This document shows positions 46,177 to 57,009 of a stretch of 64,000 nt of DNA, piece after piece. Location: NCBI GenBank assembly GCA_964058845.1, contig CAXKVR010000292.1, positions 1 to 64,000 of the forward strand, given 5' to 3'. A program made the translations under genes and the position numbers. This stretch comes from Carex sylvatica (Eukaryota; Streptophyta; Magnoliopsida; Poales; Cyperaceae). Below the pieces are notes generated by a model. It ran no database searches. It had not been told where the DNA came from and was given only the letters and a program-made list of their open reading frames with translations. Numbering within the stretch: position 1 is the stretch's first letter; each line of letters starts with the position of its first letter.

Positions 46177-47849
46177 GATTATACAGTGCCAACATCCATC
46201 TCTCTAAATCCAGTAACGGCGTTAAGACAGCCACATTTAATCGCCCACAAGATTGAGAATATATGAAAGATTTGGTGATAAACCTTCCAAAAAAAAAATC
46301 TGATAATAAATTCATTGCTTCTGTGAGATTTGCTCTGCTCATTTTTTCTCTACAGGGCATGAGGCAAAGATAGCATATTAACTGTTTTATTCACGATTTG
46401 AAGTTTTAAACATAAACCAGTGGCAGAGCACCTTATGAATCTAGGCCTCAAAAGTAGGCCTAACTGAAATTTGAAGGGAATATGGTAAACCGGCTCAGTT
46501 AATGGGTTTATTTGTGATGGTTAACTGGGTTTGGTGCAGGCTGAAGTCCGGTGACCCAATAGACACGTTTAACCAAATCAATCGATATCACCATTGAATC
46601 ATTAAAAATGAAACAAATGAAAATGACTTATAATTTTTCTTGTACTTGGTTTTTTTTTTTTTTTCAAACTCCAAAAAGCTGAGAATAAAGCTTATTTTGG
46701 TATGAAAATGAACTATTACCTTCCTGTCTTAAAGCACTATGACAGTAAATTTTAAAACTACGATGACACAAACTCTTGATTAGTGGAAACAAACTAAAAA
46801 CTCCATTTGTTCAAATCACTTTCGAATTCTTATTTAGAAGTTTTATGTGCCTTCCAAGACGATAAACCCACTCCTAAAGGCCTTATTTTCCAGTGCAGAT
46901 AACAGGCCGGCTTCGGTCCACAAAATGCGAGTCTAGATCGGAGGAAATTCCCAAAATATATACAAACCATTTTTTCCTTTTTAAAGATTGAAAATTTGTA
47001 GCTAATGAAATTATTAGGTAAAATAGCAGTTGCATGTTTCAAATTAAATTCGAAAGAACAGCAGCAAAAGTTATCCTTATTCATGGATATTTGCAGATGC
47101 TTCTGTTAAAGTATGCTTCAGATGCACCTTCTAAATTCACATTGCATTCATTGGAAGAAAGCTGAAATGAATTAATTTCATTTCAGCTCTTCGAATTTTT
47201 GTTTTAACTATGTACTGATAAATTTTACATAATAATCTTACCCGTAAATAAATTTGTATAACTTAGAACTCATCAAAAATTTCACAATCCTAAATTAACC
47301 ACAACTTTATATTTACCTCAGACCAAAAAGCATTTACTTCAGACGCTGTATGGTTCGTGATCAAATTTATTCAATATAATAATACAAAACCATAAGGAAA
47401 TAAGGAAAATGGCGTCTTAGGCACCTCCTTGTTTATGGGCCTGATTTAGTTACATAAAACATTAGGTCTTTGAAATCAGTCCAACAAATTCTAAAATCAT
47501 GCCCGTCAACTTCGGTAGTGAACTCAAACCAACTACTATTTTATATCTTCACTTGACATATTAAAAATCCGGACCATTGTCATTTATGTAAGCTCAATTA
47601 TCTTTTGCGTCTCATTACCTCCGTAGATTTACTCAAACACGAGTATAGAGAGAGAGAGAGAGAAGATTAAACTAAAACAACTTTATTTGTATGTGAATTG
47701 CTAAAAACACGCAGCCAACTAGACAAGGGGAACACTAAGGCCTCCAACACAAACGTACTAAGATAAAAACACACCTAATTATGCCCACGCACAAACTAGA
47801 AAGGGGCATAATTAAACTGCAACAAAAGGAAAAATAGATAAGGAAAACT
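46177..47849. other. Spacer and 3' flank of the LEA gene
   Basis: No gene recognised. A related GGTTTATT..GGTTAACTGGGTTTGG fragment at 46475-46590 is MITE debris; a (GA)n microsatellite lies at 47646-47664. The last 150 bp probably hold the LEA 3' UTR. Confidence 0.45.
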
Positions 47850-48356
47850 CTAGACACTGCTCCCAAATCCCCCGGTGGGGTTGTGACCGGTGACACCTCC
47901 GGTGGTGGCAGCACAGCCCCGCTCAGCTGCATTGATCTGCTTTTCACCCTGCTTCTCGGCCTCTGCTCCCATCTTCCTCTCCTCCTTGTGTTGCTCTGCA
48001 GCAGCTTTCTCCATCGGGTCCCTAGTCTTCATCTTTTCCACCTAATTAACCACACGTAAATGCAACAAGTGTCAAACATTGCTTCATTTTGTACCTTCTA
48101 GTTAGCTCGAAATTTAGTACCAAAAATCGGAGTGCGTTTATGAGGCATTTCTTTGTAACACTTGGAATGTATGTTATTTTGGAAAAAAAAAAACACGTTA
48201 TCTAATCAACTGGCTCTATGACCTGTTAAAATAATAGAAATGAGGAATCAAATACTAAAAGAAAAGGACCTTTTCATCAACAGAGGCCTTGGTTTTCTCC
48301 ATCCCAGCTTTGGCGGACGCAGCAACATTCGCGGTTTTCTCCTTGGCAGACTGCAT
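47850..48356 (-). CDS. Late embryogenesis abundant protein, LEA_1 / group 4 (2 exons)
   Basis: Small hydrophilic stress protein thought to protect membranes and proteins during drying. Exon 1 (48356-48270) encodes MQSAKEKTANVAASAKAGME then KTKASVDEK. Exon 2 (48041-47850) continues VEKMKTRDPMEKAAAEQHKE and ends TGHNPTGGFGSSV. The intron (48269-48042) begins GT and ends AG, phase 0, giving 92 residues. The N-terminal MQS-K block, Lys/Ala/Glu-rich amphipathic helix and EKMKTRDP box are characteristic of the LEA_1 family (PF03760), in which Arabidopsis LEA4-5 has the same start. The Gly/Thr-rich tail is much shorter than in LEA4-5, so this is a short member. Several ACGTG motifs lie upstream (48493-48569), consistent with ABA and drought control. 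Confidence 0.92.
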
Positions 48357-48465
48357 TTTGGTAATTAGTTCGTTTCTCTTCCGAAGAACAGAGTTGTTTT
48401 GAAAGTGTGTATCTCAGACTGTATAAAAAAGGGTTGTGATGGAATGAGAAGGGAAAGGTTGTGTG

Positions 48466-48476
48466 TTTAAATAAGG
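48466..48476 (-). promoter_or_regulatory. Candidate TATA box of the LEA gene
   Basis: On the - strand CCTTATTTAAA lies about 110 bp upstream of the ATG (48356) and just 3' of the ABRE cluster, the expected order for an ABA-induced LEA promoter. The exact start site is not known. Confidence 0.5.
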
Positions 48477-48492
48477 AGACGAAGAGCCAAGG

Positions 48493-48569
48493 TACGTGCC
48501 ACGTGATGGACTGATGGGACACGTGGTGGATGGAGAGGAAACATGCAGAACTGAAGAGGGTTTACGTGG
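48493..48569 (-). promoter_or_regulatory. ABRE/G-box cluster upstream of the LEA gene
   Basis: Four ACGTG cores within 77 bp: TACGTGC (48493-48499), CCACGTGAT (48499-48507), GACACGTGGT (48518-48527) and TACGTGG (48563-48569). Two are palindromic CACGTG G-boxes. Multiple ABREs are the known requirement for ABF/AREB-driven ABA response. They sit 135-215 bp before the start codon. Confidence 0.75.
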
Positions 48570-49385
48570 TGGAACGGACTCTGCTGCTTTTCTTATAGAA
48601 AAGCAGGATTTTGCTTTTTCGATCCCATCCATTTAAATTTGTTGAGATTTGTGCATAAAAAAGAACTTTTATAGAGATACGTAAATGAAAAAAATTTGAA
48701 TGATTGAAATAAAAAAAAAAGTAGGATTCTGCTTTTCTATACAAAAAAGCACCAGAGTCGGATCAAATGAGTCAAACGATTTGGGGAGAATCTTGAGCCG
48801 CGGCGACCGGCACCTTGTTCCTTATCCTGTACAGCAATTAAATATCGGTAAGACACATCGGCTATAGTCATTTGTCATTTGTCATTTGAGGCCTCAATAC
48901 AAGGACTAAATGCCCAGAAGGCCCAAACAAACAATCCGGGCTTTACTGTCCTTGTATTGAAGTCTCCAAATTTGTTCCCCTAGCCCAATGATCTTGCACG
49001 AGTTGATCAATCCAATCTTTGTCAGCTTTACTTCCTACAATGTTCTCGTTTAATCGCTATCGTGGACTGATCAATTAGGTCCTTATATGTGTTATATATA
49101 TTCCTTACGACTAAGGAAACATCACACAGTCGAGGCAACAAGATGAGAAGAATGCAAAGACTCGCACTCTCTCCGTTTGCTTCTCATATGATCAAACAAA
49201 CGGACCATTAGGTGGCCTGAAGTCCTTACTTCCGCCAGAAATGCAACATTAAAAGTAAATAACTTGGTATAGTGAATTATCATACTTTGATTTTTTTACT
49301 ATGATAATATATACATACAAAAATTTGCCCAAAGTAGGTATAAAAAATTGGCAACTGCTATTTGCAACTGCTACTCCCAGCGCAT
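48570..49385. other. Spacer between NSE4 3' end and LEA promoter
   Basis: No gene recognised. NSE4 and LEA are both on the - strand, so this holds the NSE4 3' UTR and distal LEA promoter. Confidence 0.4.
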
Positions 49386-52171
49386 CTACTGTGCAGTGTT
49401 GTCAGTTAGGCGCCTACACTTGTTCCTAATAAACAATTCTTCCTCCAAAGAACTTCTATCAAGGGAATCATTTCTGACCGAATCCCTATTGCGAGACACA
49501 GTCTTTATTGATGTTGAAGTTGAACCTGGTTCACTAGACCCAGTGTTGACTTGATCATTGTTGGATACCAGTGTGACTGTGGCATCTTTTACCAAATTAA
49601 AACACCCAGAGTTGACTTGGTCAATGGTGGATGCCAGTGTGGCATATTTTACTAAATTAGAAGTCCCAGAATTTACTTGGCTGATGTTGGATGCTAGCGA
49701 GATATCTTTTACCGAATTAAATCTATGGGGCATTAGTTCCTCTCCTGGTGCCACCATTTCTCTCATTGACTGCATATTGCAAACGAACATTAGTAATTAG
49801 GATGATTAGTAACTCTTGGCTTAAACCCACCATATACCCAACTCAACCTGACTTTATTTCCCACAGGTACCTGAAGTACTCTACACAGCATCAGAGATCC
49901 TGAGATGATGCGGACTTCTTAAACCCAGACAGGTAAATTAACAGACTTGAGTGCTGGTGACTCCGGTCTCGTCTAATTTTATTTTACTAATTAACAATTC
50001 CATCTCAACTGGACCAAACACTCAAATGATGATAAAGAGAGATTAATTAAAACAACATCAATGTAAGACTTCTAAAATAGACAAAATTTACAGTTATAGA
50101 TTTTTTCTCTTGACAATGGCAAGTATAACCAGCATGCAAATTGAAGAGAAATTAAGGATAAATAATCAAAATGTCAGTTACCTTCCAGTCCTTAATATCA
50201 AAACGAAATATGAAATGACTATAAGACACCTCTCCAGACGTTATGGAGGTGGCTGCTGGTGCATTTCTTGGGGCTACATAAATTGATACAACATGAAACA
50301 ATATATTTTCAGTCTCATACTTAAATTACCAAAAGATGAAAATAGATAAACAAATGAATAAATTTCTTACAAACAAAATGGTGCCCATTCTTATCCACTG
50401 TGATCTCTACACGGCCATCCTTCACTAAAAATGAAAGCGCAAATATATTCTCCACAGTTTGTGCAAAAGATTGCCGGTTTAACACTAAATATTCAAGCTT
50501 TGTCTGCTTTTGTTTTCTCAAGATAGTAAACATTGTCAACATGTTTTTGTCTGTATCAGTCTTTTTTGCAGGATCACCCTCTGTCTCGCCAACCTAACAA
50601 AGATACTAATCATTAGATCAATATAGCAATTCCTCAACCGTCATAAATGATATCCCTTACCTTCCCATTAATGATATAGAAGGAAGATAAAATAATTTAT
50701 AAGCTTTCCATATAGACCAGCTCAGAGCCAATTACTACAATTAATGAGATACCAAATGTGTGCCTCAATCTAGGTTCAAGGAACTACTAATATTTGTTTA
50801 ACAATCCATGTAACTAAAAACTAGGAAACTAACAACATAAAACACACACAAAAAAATAAAAGGTTAAAGGCTGTACTTACATCCTTAGGTTGAGAACATA
50901 TAGTAGGTCTTGTTCGTTTTCTATGTACTGCACTCCTTAGAGGCTTAACCTCAGCAACCATTGGTCCATTCCTACAACAAAGAATAAATATGGTTAAAAA
51001 TAGACATGCATACATATTGAAATAAAATATAGGAGAAGAAAGAGATATTTACATGGTGCAGTATCCGTGTCCCCTCATAAATATATGAGACACTGACATC
51101 CCAATACTTTCCCACGAAGCTTTTCCTAAATAATTAGTATGGGTACCATCTCTATCAGGCACGCCAAATTTTCTTGCAAGTGCATCCACGAAGTCTGATG
51201 GAGTAGGCCCTCTTCTTTGAGACCTGATTGATCTGACTAAAGAGGTAATAATGTCAAGCAGAGTCTCAGCATCTGCCACCTGTTCTCTCGGCCTTTGAAC
51301 TGCATACAACATTGCAAATCAGATAATTTCAATTCATTAGCTGTTGATTTCTTAAAAAATCTTATTAAAATCCACATATGGAATTATAGCCTGTTTCTTA
51401 ATCTTTGGTAAGCTAAAATGCAAATCAAGAAGAAGAACTTTTTTTCTGAAGTAGGAAGATTGTAACCATCCTCTTTTTGGTTAGCAGTGGTAGTCTGTGA
51501 TCCTTGACACTGCCATATTGTATTTGGGATCACAGACAATTCTCTTCGTAATTTATAACTTTCTGATTTCGAGTACATCCTGTTGATTTACGGGTCATAT
51601 TACTAGAAAAGAAAAAAACTGAGATATGGCAGCCCTAAGTACAATAACACATATTGAGTGCAAGAATATGAAGAAATATGCCAAAGAAGCATGTTCCTAA
51701 AAGTTCTCACTGTCAGTTATATAAAATACCTGAAAACCGCTGCTATATCAAAAAGGCCAATTAATGAATAGTGAATACAATACCTTGGCAAATTAAAAAT
51801 GGATTATACTTTTCTCAACTTGGTAAGAAAACGATATAAAGTGATGTATATTAAATGAACAAAAACCATAAACAGGTACAAACATACCATTCTGATAGAG
51901 GTCCTCAACTTTTCTGATGATCGAACAGAAATGATTGCAATTGACATTTCCTATATCTTCTCCATCGCCTGAAACTCACGCACGAAATTAAATCAAATAC
52001 AAAGCACGACTAGACATGGATAAACAGGGAGATAAGTGATAAAAGAAAAAGCGAATACGAAATTGAACTCGCACCACAAATTATATTCTTCAGGGAAAGA
52101 TATTGTGATCGAATGACGCGTCTTTCCGAGGGTTCCTGCTGGCTACCTGGATTTTCGCTAGAGGTATCCAT
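49386..52171 (-). CDS. NSE4: NSE4, kleisin subunit of the SMC5/6 complex (7 exons)
   Basis: Nuclear kleisin that bridges the SMC5 and SMC6 heads in the DNA-repair SMC5/6 complex. Exons on -: 52171-52075, 51968-51888, 51299-51053, 50971-50881, 50593-50371, 50273-50182, 49769-49386. All introns are GT/AG and phases close exactly, giving 404 residues, the size of Arabidopsis NSE4A. Landmarks: [14 protein letters not shown] (N-terminal SMC-binding region), [14 protein letters not shown] (about 64), [38 protein letters not shown] and [12 protein letters not shown] (C-terminal winged-helix domain), [23 protein letters not shown] and GEELMPHR. The last exon adds a 127-residue tail with three imperfect 20-22-residue repeats. 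The protein looks intact. Two nested MITEs lie within 200-650 bp upstream. Confidence 0.94.
49546..49725 (-). repeat. Threefold imperfect repeat in the last NSE4 exon
   Basis: Three units of about 60-66 bp. In protein: [40 protein letters not shown] and [20 protein letters not shown]. The core QVN(S/T)G and (L/S)VK are kept in each. The units stay in frame. Confidence 0.88.
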
Positions 52172-52369
52172 AGAAGGTTGGAAGTTACTATAAACCCTTA
52201 AAAACTATACAAATTGAGAAACCCTAAACCCAGGAGACGAAGGAGGGAGAGGGGGATGGGGAATTCGAAAGGTTTCTTCCGATAAAAATGGAAATGATCG
52301 AAATTTCGGGTCCCAACTCCCAATCGCCTTTTAACCAAAATAAACCGACTTTCCTCTACCCGCGGGTTA

Positions 52370-52828
52370 GAATTCACATCCTCTCCAATACGATAAGGGA
52401 TTACAATTACTAGATCTAGACCGTTCTTTTTAACTTGGCACGAATCTCAAAGCCCAAAATACAGCCTAGGATGATCCGAATCTCAAACCGATTGGAGCTG
52501 TTCGGCAACCCCTCTTAATCTTAGTTAGAATTAAGTCTTAAGGAAGCTTAAGAAACCGATATTCGGTTGTTTAATTCGTGAGTGATAACTAAGGAGGCTA
52601 AAAGGGTAGAAGTGCCTTATGACTCGGGTAGAGAATTAAGATCCGGGCAAAAGGAGATTAAAGGAGGTAATCTTAATCCATACTAAGAAACTAGTGTTCG
52701 ACAGAATTAAGCGATTAAAAAAATTAAATGAGACTCATTTAATCTTAAAGAGACTTAAAAAAGCCTTGCCGAATAGTCCCATTGAGATGTAATCTTGATC
52801 CTCAGCATACTTGAGAGGATAAGGATTC
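52370..52828. mobile_element. Mutator-like MITE, family 1, copy d (with nested insert)
   Basis: Ends GAATTCACATCCTC and, opposite strand, GAATCCTTATCCTC, like the other family-1 copies. Flanks CGCGGGTTA (52361-52369) and CGTGGGTTA (52829-52837) are a 9-bp duplication with one mismatch. Internal words GCACGAATCTCAAAG and CAATACGATAAGGGATTA fit the family. It is enlarged by the element at 52494-52780 and lies about 200 bp upstream of the NSE4 start codon. Confidence 0.78.
52494..52780. mobile_element. Nested MITE (GCTGTTCGGCAA ends)
   Basis: 287-bp element with ends GGAGCTGTTCGGCAACCCC and, opposite strand, GGGACTATTCGGCAAGGC. It is flanked by ATT on both sides (52491-52493, 52781-52783), a candidate 3-bp duplication of the PIF/Harbinger type. 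The interior is full of CTTAAT/ATTAAG words. Partial relative at 21481-21690. Confidence 0.72.
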
Positions 52829-53676
52829 CGTGGGTTATGCGATTCGTTAGGAATTGGAGTCCGCGAGCCTTTTTAAGGTAATACGGGGGCACGGGGTCCA
52901 TCTGTAAGTAAAGGAATGCGCGACATCTTTGGACTCCGTCCGTCTGATTATAATAGAGCGGTTTGGTCAGAGAAGTTTATTTTTGCACGAAAAGTTAGTG
53001 GGCACTGGGCAGGTATACCGTTTGATCGGACGATCAGGCAAACTACGGCCCCAGCGGTCCGTCACCTTATAATAGCAGATCCGGACTTGGACATTTTTGG
53101 ATGCGAAAATTATTTTCGTGAAATTTGAATTGGAAATAGATCGGACATGGATCAGGATGAGAGGAGTTCATAAGTTATTTAATATTTAAATTTAATTATA
53201 ATCGAATTACCGGTAAGAATTCGAGTTAATTCTTAAATTTTTGAGCAAGCGAATAGTCTTGAAATTCATAAAATCTGAATACTTTTTAAAAAATCTAAAA
53301 TATATGTTATTCAAATGACGTAAATTCAGAATGTGAACTCTCTATTATTGCCTGAAGCATAAAGTAAATTTAAGGCCCACTATTTGAATTTGATCCAAGC
53401 GTTTCATCCAGATTTAGTTTTGTGGATGACTGGATAGCCAGATATATAAGTATACTCGGAGGGGGCCTCGCGTTGCTTCGGCACTTGTTTGGAAGGCAAA
53501 GAATAATGTTTATAGAATGCAAGTTATATATAACAAAAGTCAAATAAGTTCTATACGGATATTACAAAAATTGCATAGCTAGAATAGTTGGGAATCAGGA
53601 TAGTTATAATTACATGTAACAAAAACTTCACAGCTAAAAGTATTAAGTTTCTTTTAGCTTATGAGCTGTGTTTAGA

Positions 53677-53712
53677 GGGATAATCGCTATCCATGGGATA
53701 GCGTGTTATCCC
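53677..53712. repeat. Near-perfect palindrome
   Basis: GGGATAATCGCTATCC and GGGATAGCGTGTTATCCC face each other around an AT spacer. Flanking GTTTAGAGGGAT / ATTTAGGAGTATT suggest it is the end or middle of a small TIR element. Confidence 0.65.
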
Positions 53713-53832
53713 TTTGTTGCAATACTCCTAAACATATTTTTTGTTTTTACAAAATGATTGGAAATCTTATATCGATAGAAACATGAAACGAAATAATATA
53801 TACAGTGAATAAAACATCTTAGACAGTTTGTA

Positions 53833-53930
53833 CGGTTGTGCTGTATCTATTGTTTCTTCTATCTTGCTTTGCTCTCTTCATCGGTTGTGCTGCATCTATT
53901 GTTTCTTCTATCTTGCTTTGCTCTCTTCAT
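53833..53930. repeat. Two 49-bp tandem units
   Basis: CGGTTGTGCTG then TATTGTTTCTTCTATCTTGC occurs twice with a single T/C difference at the start of the unit. Confidence 0.92.
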
Positions 53931-54238
53931 CGCTGTGAAAATAGCAACACGTGTTAGTTTGTTTTGCAATTTGTGTATTAATGCTTGAGTATTTGAAGAA
54001 AGAAAAAAAAATATTACAACAATGTGAAAGTATGGGGGTATTGGATTTTTTAGATGCTATATATGATTTTGAATGGGTATGAGCTTAATGTAAACTGTCA
54101 AACACCGTCAAACATCAGTTTAGAATTGATACTGGAAGGTACCAGTCAAGGTTCACACCCAATTTAATATAAAATTAAGTTTCAAAAAGTGATTCAGTTT
54201 AGATCCTTAGCAATCAGATTTTATTGAGCAGTTTGTTA

Positions 54239-55225
54239 AGGGTGTGAGCCTAATGTCATAATTTATAGTTCTCTTATTGATGGGATGTGTAATAAAGGTG
54301 AATTGATATGGGCACTGGACTATCGAATTGACATGATTGCTAAAGGGTATGAGCCTAATCTCGTGAACTATAGCACTCTTATTGATTGGATGTGCATGAA
54401 AGGTGAAGTTGAGAAGGCAATGGATATTGTACATGACATCTTTCGCCCAATGTTGTGACCTACACCATTGTTATTGATGGGTTGTGCAAGAATGGTGAAA
54501 TTGATATGGCACTGAATTTTCTAAATGACATGATTTCTAAAAGGTGTGCTTCTAATGTAGTGACCTACAACACTCTTATAGATGGATTGTAAAAAATGTG
54601 AAATTGAGAAGGCAATGTCTTTCTTGCATGATATATGATTTTTAAAGGGTGTGCTCCTGATGTGGTGACCTACATGACTCTTTTTGATATGATGTGCAAG
54701 AAAAGGTCAAATTCATTAGGCAATGGATTTACTAAAAGTTTCGTTAGTATGCTAATTGTCCTAGTCTGAATATCATGATTTCTAAAGGGTGTGCTCCTGA
54801 TGTGGTGACCTACATGACTCTTTTTGATATGATGTGCAAGAAAAGGTCAAATTCATTAGGCAATGGATTTACTAAAAGTTTCGTTAGTATGCTAATTGTC
54901 CTAGTCTGAATATCATGATTTCTAAAGGGTGTGCTCCTAATGTGGTGACCTACAACACTATTATAGATGTGTTATGTAAAAAAAGTTAAATTGAGAAAGC
55001 AATGAAATTCCTACATGATAAGATTATGTAGTAGGAACCTTTCTATATGACCTACAATATTCCAGTAATTTGACTGTGCAAGAGAGGGCAAAGTGAAAAG
55101 GCAATTGACTGTGTAAGAGAGGTGAAAGTGAGAAGGCAATGATTTTCAAAGGATAGTAGCCCGAGGTGTGACCAACAATACCTTATAGATGAGTTGTGCA
55201 AGAAAGGTGAAACTAAGAAGGCATC
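54239..55225 (+). pseudogene. Pentatricopeptide repeat (PPR) gene remnant
   Basis: P-type PPR motifs are readable in shifting frames: PNVIIYSSLIDGMCNKGEL, PNLVNYSTLIDWMCMKGEVE, PNVVTYTIVIDGLCKNGEID and SNVVTYNTLIDGL, each at about 35-codon spacing. Stops follow FRPML and NTLIDGL, and frameshifts separate the motifs. From 54640 the pseudogene contains a 140-bp tandem duplication. PPR proteins bind organellar RNA; this copy has no continuous ORF, no start and no targeting peptide, so it is dead. Later fragments (to about 55225) still show TIL/DELCKKGE-like words. Confidence 0.85.
54645..54924. repeat. Perfect 140-bp tandem duplication inside the PPR remnant
   Basis: 54661-54780 and 54801-54920 are identical as far as I can read, including a stop-containing segment. 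A third, partial copy of the PPR core (GGGTGTGCTCCTAATGTGG) starts at 54927. 140 is not a multiple of 3 or 105, so it arose after the gene was already non-coding. Confidence 0.93.
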
Positions 55226-56443
55226 CGACTAAGCTCTAAATCACTCGATGAAAGTGGAAAGTAAAATGAAGAAGCTAACCTTCTCGCGAAGATTCTCCTT
55301 CTCTTTCCTTTTCTCTGTTCTGCTTATTTTTCTTTTCATCTCCTTTCTCTTTTGCCTTTGTTTTGTTTCTTTTTTTTTGTTCATGTACAAAACATCAGCT
55401 TAAGGCTCTTCTCCTCCATCGTGCTACCTGGATCTGAGAGTAGCAATGTATTAAAAATATAGCACTAAATATTTGAAGAAATTTCTGCCCATAGGAGTAA
55501 AGGACATGAACTTGCTTCCAGTGAACACATTAGCACTATCAGTTATGACTTACGAACCTAACCATAGCTGGAATTCTATTACAGAAACACACTGAAAATG
55601 AATTGAATTATGCTCTAATTCAATAAAAGCCCCATATTTACACCAATCAAAATCAATTGGAAGAACCAAAAACTAACACATTAACACTATCAGTTATGGG
55701 ACCTATGAATTGAATTATGCTCTAATTCAATAAAAGCCCCATATTTGCACACATAAAAAATCAATTGCAAGAACCAAAAACTAACACATAAACACTATCA
55801 GTTATGGGACCTAACCATGGTAGTCCTATCTGACTCCTCAATAATATTGTCAAAGAGAATAAAGAAAAAGCTTCTAAAAAAATTAACTAATAGAAGCATA
55901 TTACTATATGAACTGATTTCCAATCTTCACTTACCATTTTCAGACTCACTCATTTAAACACCTACAACAAATGAAAATATATAAACCAAATATGGTTATC
56001 AATGGTTTCTTACAACTGGTTGTAACTTTGGGCTAACGAGCTTTCTTTGCAGTTGTTTGACACAGTATAGTTCCTAGCTTCAAACCTCTCATCAAATGAT
56101 TGAGCTTTACATTTAATAGAACTTGAAAATTGAAATATTTGCAAATTGCACAATCGATTATATTTACCTCAATTGAGGCTCTCAAAAACCCAATTTTGAT
56201 CTCAAGCGGAGATCCATGCAATAAAATATGGCAATGAGGCTCTGTTCGGACATCGAATCACAGGGGGCCAGGCATTCTCACCAATTGTTGATGGATTAGG
56301 TCGGACCGCCATTAAAGACGGCTCTTCAGCCCGTGATTCATTCTTTTCACCTCACGGCCAATAAATGTTTGGGTTGGGTTAAAAGTAGGCGCAGGGGACG
56401 GGGAATTAGGGTTAGGGTTAAGGGAAGGGAATGGAACTGGATA
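55226..56443. other. Non-genic; 107-bp tandem duplication
   Basis: Segments around 55601 and 55708 share AATTGAATTATGCTCTAATT, AATAAAAGCCCCATATTT and AAGAACCAAAAACTAACACA. A pyrimidine-rich run lies at 55290-55380. No coding sequence recognised. Confidence 0.5.
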
Positions 56444-56984
56444 TGTCACGACCCCAAACTCATAAGTAATCTCAGATCACTAATAAAGTAAAAGGAACAC
56501 AAGAACTTTGTGAACTTAGCTCATTTTTTTATTATAAGAAAGAATACTGAGGCTATCGCCTATTTGGTTATGAGAGAAATTACATAATATAATTGTTGAA
56601 AGCATGAAATTGAAATGACCTATGTAGTCTCTATATATAGGCGATGCAAAAGAAACATAAATTATTCCAATTGATTAAGTAAAATGCTCTAATGATCCTA
56701 TGAGTGCCACATCAGCCAAGGACTTCGCGTGCTGTCAATGATTCAACAAACTCCTCAACAGATTGGTTCGCCTCCCATCTTCTTCTCTGATTCTTTCTCA
56801 CTGGGACCCTTGTTGCAGTTATCCAATTTAACTTGTCATGTTATTTCATTGGGACCCTGCTGCAGAGGCACTTCTTTATTTACTTGGCTGCCTGCTCTGC
56901 CCTTGATCTCTTTTTCTTCTTCTGAACTCTTGACCGAGTCAAAATTGAGTTCTCCTTCCATTATAGCAAGCCCCACTCATGACA
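56444..56984 (-). repeat. 3' LTR of the Ty3/gypsy element
   Basis: 541 bp, TGTCACGACC to ..CATGACA on the + strand. Aligned with the other LTR it differs by scattered substitutions and a 19-bp indel near 56770. Confidence 0.9.
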
Positions 56985-56986
56985 TT

Positions 56987-56998
56987 CCCCCCTTCTTC
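56987..56998 (-). other. Polypurine tract
   Basis: On - the sequence GAAGAAGGGGGG lies just upstream of the 3' LTR, the primer site for plus-strand DNA synthesis. Confidence 0.8.
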
Positions 56999-57009
56999 AA
57001 ATTTTTCTC

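Larger units (their letters stand above)
52838..54238. other. Non-genic; palindrome and 49-bp tandem duplication
   Basis: The 70-codon ORF at 52916-53128 has no recognisable domain. A near-perfect palindrome lies at 53677-53712 and a tandem duplication at 53833-53930. Confidence 0.45.

Noticed and set aside
52916..53128. 70-codon ORF with varied composition
   Set aside because: No domain or homologous context; it lies in repeat-like sequence just outside a MITE.
56405..56425. Telomere-like TTAGGG repeats
   Set aside because: Only two to three imperfect units, and plant telomeres are usually TTTAGGG; too short for an interstitial telomere call.
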